From Patescibacteria group bacterium (lineage in GTDB: Bacteria; Patescibacteriota; Minisyncoccia; Phycocordibacterales; Phycocordibacteraceae): a stretch of DNA of 9,017 bases. Numbering within the stretch: the stretch's first letter is position 1; each line of letters starts with the position of its first letter. The notes under the pieces were generated by a model. That model had not been told where the DNA came from. It worked only from the letters and a program-made list of their open reading frames with translations, and ran no database searches. Below, one piece after another: positions 6,410-9,017 of this stretch. The position numbers were made by a program, and so were the translations under genes. The DNA lies in assembly GCA_004296925.1 (NCBI GenBank), contig SCVI01000014.1, positions 1 to 9,017 on the forward strand. The letters are read 5' to 3'.

Positions 6410-6931
6410 TTACTGATCGCCAATAGTTTGAACAAACTCAAATGGTCCTCTTGTCCCAGGAACTTCTGCCGAACCTTCATCTACCTGCCCCCTCTTTATA
6501 ACCAAACGACCATCTTCTTCAAAGACTCCAATCTCGACACCACCACCTGCAAACCAACACACGAGCCCCGCTTTCTCTCCTTCAGCAAATTTCCAAATCT
6601 CTCCTTCAATCTCTGCACAGCTTCCACTAAACTGCCCTAATTGATACTCTCTACCCCCAACCTTCAAAGATGCATTTGTAAGGGGTGTACCAGCAAGTGT
6701 AGTACCTGCATCGCTCACAACCCAATGAAATTCTGGTGTGGGGCATTCAGTAAAGTTACAACTTGGAGCGACACGACTCACAGAGCTCCCATCAGGACAC
6801 ATCTTTGCTTCTTCAGTACATGCTTGCCCGTTATTATTTTGCAAAGAATTGCCTGGATAGTAATAATACGCCGCACCTCCAAACCCAATAAAAAGAATCC
6901 CAATAAAAACCCATGTGTATGCTTTTTGCAT
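6410..6931 (-). CDS. Membrane-anchored Cys-rich protein with CTxEAKxCPDGS module, unknown function
   Basis: The 173-residue protein begins with a transmembrane or signal-anchor helix (about 7-24) and then a Gln/Asn-rich spacer. Residues 38-63 form a compact cysteine module, with CTEEAKMCPDGS followed by C58 and C63 (C-x6-C-x12-C-x4-C). From memory this module recurs in many exported CPR proteins. The C-terminal domain (about 68-170) carries two more cysteines (C105 in FSGSC, C125 in LVCWFAGGG) and the phrases GVFEEDGRLVIKRGQVDEG and PGTRGPFEFV. I recognise these as a recurring small domain of CPR and environmental bacteria, but I know no function for it. Paired cysteines fit an oxidising extracellular location. 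It starts its own transcription unit (promoter 6932-6943) and is followed by the CAP gene 16 bases downstream, which suggests both surface proteins are made together. It could be misread as a lipoprotein, but no lipobox cysteine follows the helix. Confidence 0.82.
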   Translation of the reverse strand: MQKAYTWVFIGILFIGFGGAAYYYYPGNSLQNNNGQACTEEAKMCPDGSSVSRVAPSCNFTECPTPEFHWVVSDAGTTLAGTPLTNASLKVGGREYQLGQFSGSCAEIEGEIWKFAEGEKAGLVCWFAGGGVEIGVFEEDGRLVIKRGQVDEGSAEVPGTRGPFEFVQTIGDQ

Positions 6932-6943
6932 GTTTTCAGTATA
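6932..6943 (-). promoter_or_regulatory. -10 promoter of the Cys-rich protein gene, leaderless start
   Basis: The minus strand reads TATACT (6943-6938), GAAAAC, then ATG at 6931. The hexamer matches TATAAT at 5 of 6 positions and ends 6 bases before the ATG, the same spacing as for ndk and the ATPase. No Shine-Dalgarno sequence is present. The 63-bp gap after the PAP2 gene contains this site but no convincing terminator. Confidence 0.6.
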
Positions 6944-6994
6944 CCGTCCTCAAGAAACGTTGCGTAGTCTCCGAAAACACCAAGAGTATGACTA

Positions 6995-7474
6995 TTAAAA
7001 AAAGATTGAAATGATTATCACTATCATTGGTACCAAGGCGCCAATCATTAATCCTGCTGCAATTTGATACATAGTATGGACACGCAATAACAAACGACTT
7101 GCCGAAACTATTGAGGCAAGCGTTAAGAAGAGAAGAGTGATTCCTAAAACATATCTCTCGCCAAATATTTGGGACGCAAGAAATGGCATCATGATTGCCA
7201 AAAACGCTGTCGCAGCTGCGTGACCACTCGGGAAAGACCCACCAACCTCATTAACAAGACGTTCCTTAGGGCGCTCAACATGAGTTACGTTTTTCAATAT
7301 CACCACTACCAAGAACATAACGGAAAACGATACAAAAAATATTATCGCCTCTCGGTAGTGAGACGAGAGCATAAGTAGTAAGACAACCCCCGCAGAGAAA
7401 ACACAAAATACCATCGTTGTGCCGATTGCGTGTACAAAAAATGCGGCCTTTCTAAAAACGCTGAGTGGTTCCAT
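6995..7474 (-). CDS. PAP2-family integral membrane phosphatase
   Basis: The protein has 159 residues and several hydrophobic segments (about 10-36, 43-60, 88-103, 108-125 and 139-158), as in lipid phosphatases of the PAP2 superfamily (undecaprenyl-pyrophosphate or phosphatidate phosphatases). The three active-site motifs are visible: K61-x6-R68-P69 (KNVTHVERP), P82-S83-G84-H85 (SFPSGH) and S126-R127-x5-H133. In motif three the aspartate usually found four residues after the nucleophile histidine (SRxxxxxHxxxD) is Gln137, while the following AAG is kept. All catalytic Lys, Arg and His residues remain. Likely substrates are isoprenyl or phospholipid phosphates at the outer membrane leaflet, which is a family-level inference. 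The ATG lies one base after the map stop (TAA-C-ATG), so translation is probably coupled and the gene is the last of the kinase-map unit. Confidence 0.87.
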   Translation of the reverse strand: MEPLSVFRKAAFFVHAIGTTMVFCVFSAGVVLLLMLSSHYREAIIFFVSFSVMFLVVVILKNVTHVERPKERLVNEVGGSFPSGHAAATAFLAIMMPFLASQIFGERYVLGITLLFLTLASIVSASRLLLRVHTMYQIAAGLMIGALVPMIVIIISIFF

Positions 7475-7475
7475 G

Positions 7476-8243
7476 TTATTTCACTTGCGTAAGAATTTCT
7501 GCGTCTTGGTCTGTAATCAAAACAGAATGTTCAAAATGTGCTGAGCGTGACCCGTCTTTTGTCACAAATGTATATCCATCAGATAAAAGCTTAACGAACG
7601 GTGTGCCTTCTGTAAACATGGGTTCAATTGCAATAACCATACCTTCTGTAAGCACGTCTCCCTTACCTGTATCTCCAACGTTTGGGATATATGGTCCTTC
7701 ATGCACACTGTTTCCGACTCCATGCCCTCCAAGCTCAAACACAATGCCGTATCCACGTCGAACCCCCACTGCCTCTATAGCAGCACTAATGTCACCTACC
7801 CTATTTCCAGATCGTGCCATTTTTATACCTGCCATGAGTGCTTCCTTTGTGGCATCAAGTAAGTCTTGTGTATCTTTATCAGTATTACCTGCAACCACTG
7901 TAATTGCAGAATCAACAAAACGACCTTCATGGCTTAAGACACAATCCAACCCAACGACATCACCTTCTTTAATAACTGTTGGATTCTCGTTTGGTATTCC
8001 GTGTACTACTTCCTCGTTTATTGAGATGCAGATTGTTGCAGGGTACGGACGTGTAGCCCCTTGTGGTGTATATCCTACTAACGACGGTTTATCGCCACCA
8101 TCTCTAATCAATTTCTCTGCAAGAGCATTGAGCGTGTCGGTCGAGACCCCCGGAACGGTGGCGCGACCAACCGCCTCAAGTACGCGCGCAAGTCTTTTAC
8201 CTCCCTCTCGTAAATAAGGAATGTCGTTGTCTTGTGCAATCAT
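7476..8243 (-). CDS. map: Type I methionine aminopeptidase
   Basis: Map removes the initiator methionine from nascent proteins using a two-metal centre. The 255-residue length is normal for the type I enzyme. All key residues are visible: H81 in NEEVVHGIP, metal ligands D100 (GLDCV) and D111 (VDSAITV), H174 (GGHGVG), H181 in the HEGPYIPN motif, E207 (IEPMF) and E238 (FEHSVLIT). No N-terminal zinc-finger or SH3-binding extension is present. The start ATG 8241-8243 overlaps the stop of the adk-like gene in an ATGA four-base overlap, which fits translational coupling. The adk-map order is the one known from the spc ribosomal-protein operon, here without secY or infA in view; the next gene downstream is the PAP2 phosphatase. 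Confidence 0.97.
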   Translation of the reverse strand: MIAQDNDIPYLREGGKRLARVLEAVGRATVPGVSTDTLNALAEKLIRDGGDKPSLVGYTPQGATRPYPATICISINEEVVHGIPNENPTVIKEGDVVGLDCVLSHEGRFVDSAITVVAGNTDKDTQDLLDATKEALMAGIKMARSGNRVGDISAAIEAVGVRRGYGIVFELGGHGVGNSVHEGPYIPNVGDTGKGDVLTEGMVIAIEPMFTEGTPFVKLLSDGYTFVTKDGSRSAHFEHSVLITDQDAEILTQVK

Positions 8244-8827
8244 GCAAGCAATGCGTTCACTTTCTCCATCACCTCAGCATGTACTTCATCAGGAGTATTT
8301 TCACCATTGATATCAATACACCTTCCAATTGATTTAAAGTGATCAATTGCTGGCTTCGTTGAACGATTATACTCAGCGAGACGCATACGAATCACTGACT
8401 CATCTTTATCGGTTGAATCGCGACCCCTAAGAAGTGAACGTTTTATTACTTCATCCTCTGAAACGTCAAGATTGAGGACCGTATAGGTTCGTCCAAGCCA
8501 TGTGCAGACCTCATCAATAACACGTGCCTGATCAACATCTCTACCCGAGCCTTCAAAAATTGCGCCTTCAGTTGGAGGCAAGTTAAACAGAAACTCCTCG
8601 AGCATATAATTAGCAACCCATGACGGCATGAGTAGTCCTTGTTCGTAGTCCGACTTTATTCTGTTTCCTAAAAGTGAACCAGACGCAACAATCTCTCGAA
8701 ATTTTGCTCCGGTCATAAAAACTTTATATCCCAATTTCTCAGCCAAACGAACGCTTTGTGTTTCTTTTCCTGATGCAATTCTGCCAACAAAAAAGAAAAG
8801 GTGTTTTTGTGTATCCATAGTACTCAT
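8240..8827 (-). CDS. Adenylate kinase-like nucleoside monophosphate kinase, short-LID and divergent
   Basis: The protein has 195 residues from ATG 8827. The P-loop is GRIASGKETQ (15-24), in place of the common GxPGAGKGTQ. TGAKFRE (39-45) takes the place of TGDLLR in the NMP-binding region, with R44. FEGSGRDVDQ (91-100) corresponds to DGFPRTxxQ, with R96 and Q100 retained. The LID region is RSLLRGRDSTDKDE (130-143), followed by RMRLAEY (147-153) and STKPAIDHF. The LID is short, with no zinc-binding cysteines. Adenylate kinase (AMP plus ATP to two ADP) is the best guess from these landmarks and from the map neighbour, but the altered NMP site means another NMP could be the substrate. ATG 8818 is an equally plausible start and no Shine-Dalgarno sequence decides. 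The gene begins 27 bases after the upstream kinase-like gene and overlaps map by 4 bases. Confidence 0.82.
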   Translation of the reverse strand: MSTMDTQKHLFFFVGRIASGKETQSVRLAEKLGYKVFMTGAKFREIVASGSLLGNRIKSDYEQGLLMPSWVANYMLEEFLFNLPPTEGAIFEGSGRDVDQARVIDEVCTWLGRTYTVLNLDVSEDEVIKRSLLRGRDSTDKDESVIRMRLAEYNRSTKPAIDHFKSIGRCIDINGENTPDEVHAEVMEKVNALLA

Positions 8828-8854
8828 GATGCGTGAAACTAAAGCCCTATGCAA

Positions 8855-9017
8855 CTATTCTTGCACAAAAGATCGGATAATATGTTCAAACTGTGTTTTT
8901 GCTTCCTCAATTTTTCCAGAAGGATTATCAACAACAAAATCAGCTTCTGCCATAAAACCCATTTCGTCCTCGTAACGCTCTTTTCTTTTCTCAAGCTCTG
9001 TTTCTGAAATAGGAGCT
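8855..9017 (-). CDS. C-terminal fragment of a probable guanylate-kinase-like P-loop kinase (5' end outside window)
   Basis: A minus-strand frame open from the window edge (first full codon at 9016) ends at TAG 8855-8857 and gives 53 residues. It has a charged helix (ELEKRKERYEDEM), then ADFVVDNPSGKIEEAKTQF and a short C-terminal helix. The order charged helix, then D-F/Y-V-V-x-N strand, then an EEA helix resembles the last part of guanylate kinase (compare YDYVVVND and a following helix). Other NMP or dNMP kinases end in a similar way, and no P-loop is in view, so the identity is a guess. The frame and composition match the neighbouring genes, and the adk-like start follows 27 bases later, which suggests one transcript. 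Confidence 0.55.
   Translation of the reverse strand, partial: APISETELEKRKERYEDEMGFMAEADFVVDNPSGKIEEAKTQFEHIIRSFVQE

Noticed and set aside
7465..8217. Long plus-strand open frame opposite map (about 250 codons)
   Set aside because: It is the antisense shadow of map, which has every catalytic residue. The plus-strand translation is rich in Ser, Pro and Thr and has no recognisable motif.
8240..8243. TGA read as glycine (Gracilibacteria/Absconditabacteria code)
   Set aside because: TGA ends the adk-like gene in a normal ATGA overlap with map, and no recognised gene here contains an in-frame TGA. The standard bacterial code fits.
8828..8854. TTG start at 8854 for the adk-like gene
   Set aside because: It adds nine residues without family similarity directly next to the upstream stop codon. 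ATGs at 8827 and 8818 place the P-loop near the N terminus as usual.
1..9017. Insertion sequences, CRISPR arrays, tRNA genes or toxin-antitoxin pairs
   Set aside because: No transposase motif, terminal inverted repeat, spaced direct repeat, cloverleaf or toxin-like small gene pair was found on reading both strands.

Overview
The gene content suggests a bacterium of the Candidate Phyla Radiation (Patescibacteria, Parcubacteria-like). This is an inference. It rests on an orphan HerA/TraD-like ATPase with a long N-terminal region, a secreted cysteine module of the form CTxEAKxCPDGSxVxRxxPxCxFxxCP, a membrane-anchored CAP protein, a short-LID adenylate kinase relative, a nucleoside diphosphate kinase with an insertion, and the near absence of Shine-Dalgarno sequences. 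TGA acts as a normal stop (adk-like gene, 8240-8242), which argues against the TGA=Gly code of Gracilibacteria and Absconditabacteria. The window is densely coded: apart from the 3' end of rplT, all genes lie on the minus strand, and no mobile element, CRISPR array or tRNA is visible.

Layout from left to right. Bases 1-247 hold the end of rplT on the plus strand. It converges on a beta-CASP metallo-beta-lactamase ribonuclease gene (281-1660, minus), and the two share one bidirectional UUCG-loop terminator (255-286) that contains the ribonuclease stop codon. Bases 1688-1926 have no gene but hold a strong candidate for 6S RNA (SsrS, minus, about 1722-1873) with its own terminator (1688-1718). 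Then come ndk (1927-2526), a 959-residue DNA-translocase-like ATPase (2582-5461), a CAP-domain protein (5497-6393), a small membrane-anchored Cys-rich protein (6410-6931), a PAP2-family membrane phosphatase (6995-7474), methionine aminopeptidase (7476-8243), an adenylate-kinase-like gene (8240-8827) and the 3' end of a probable second nucleotide kinase (8855-9016).

On the minus strand, transcription runs from high to low coordinates. The likely units are: [NMP kinase - adk-like - map - PAP2], [Cys-rich protein - CAP], [ATPase], [ndk], [6S RNA] and [ribonuclease]. The last member of the first unit and the first members of the other protein-coding units are separated by small gaps. Each of the four genes that seems to open its own unit after such a gap (ribonuclease, ndk, ATPase, Cys-rich protein) has a TATAAT-like hexamer ending exactly 6 or 7 bases before its ATG, so transcription would begin at or next to the start codon (leaderless mRNA). 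The operon-internal genes lack this arrangement.

Functionally the window joins core nucleotide metabolism (ndk, adk-like, probable gmk-like), protein maturation (map), ribosome and RNA functions (L20, beta-CASP RNase, 6S RNA) and cell-surface functions (CAP, Cys-rich protein, PAP2, DNA translocase). The most notable item is the 6S RNA candidate, identified from the conserved apical sequence and a three-part secondary structure.
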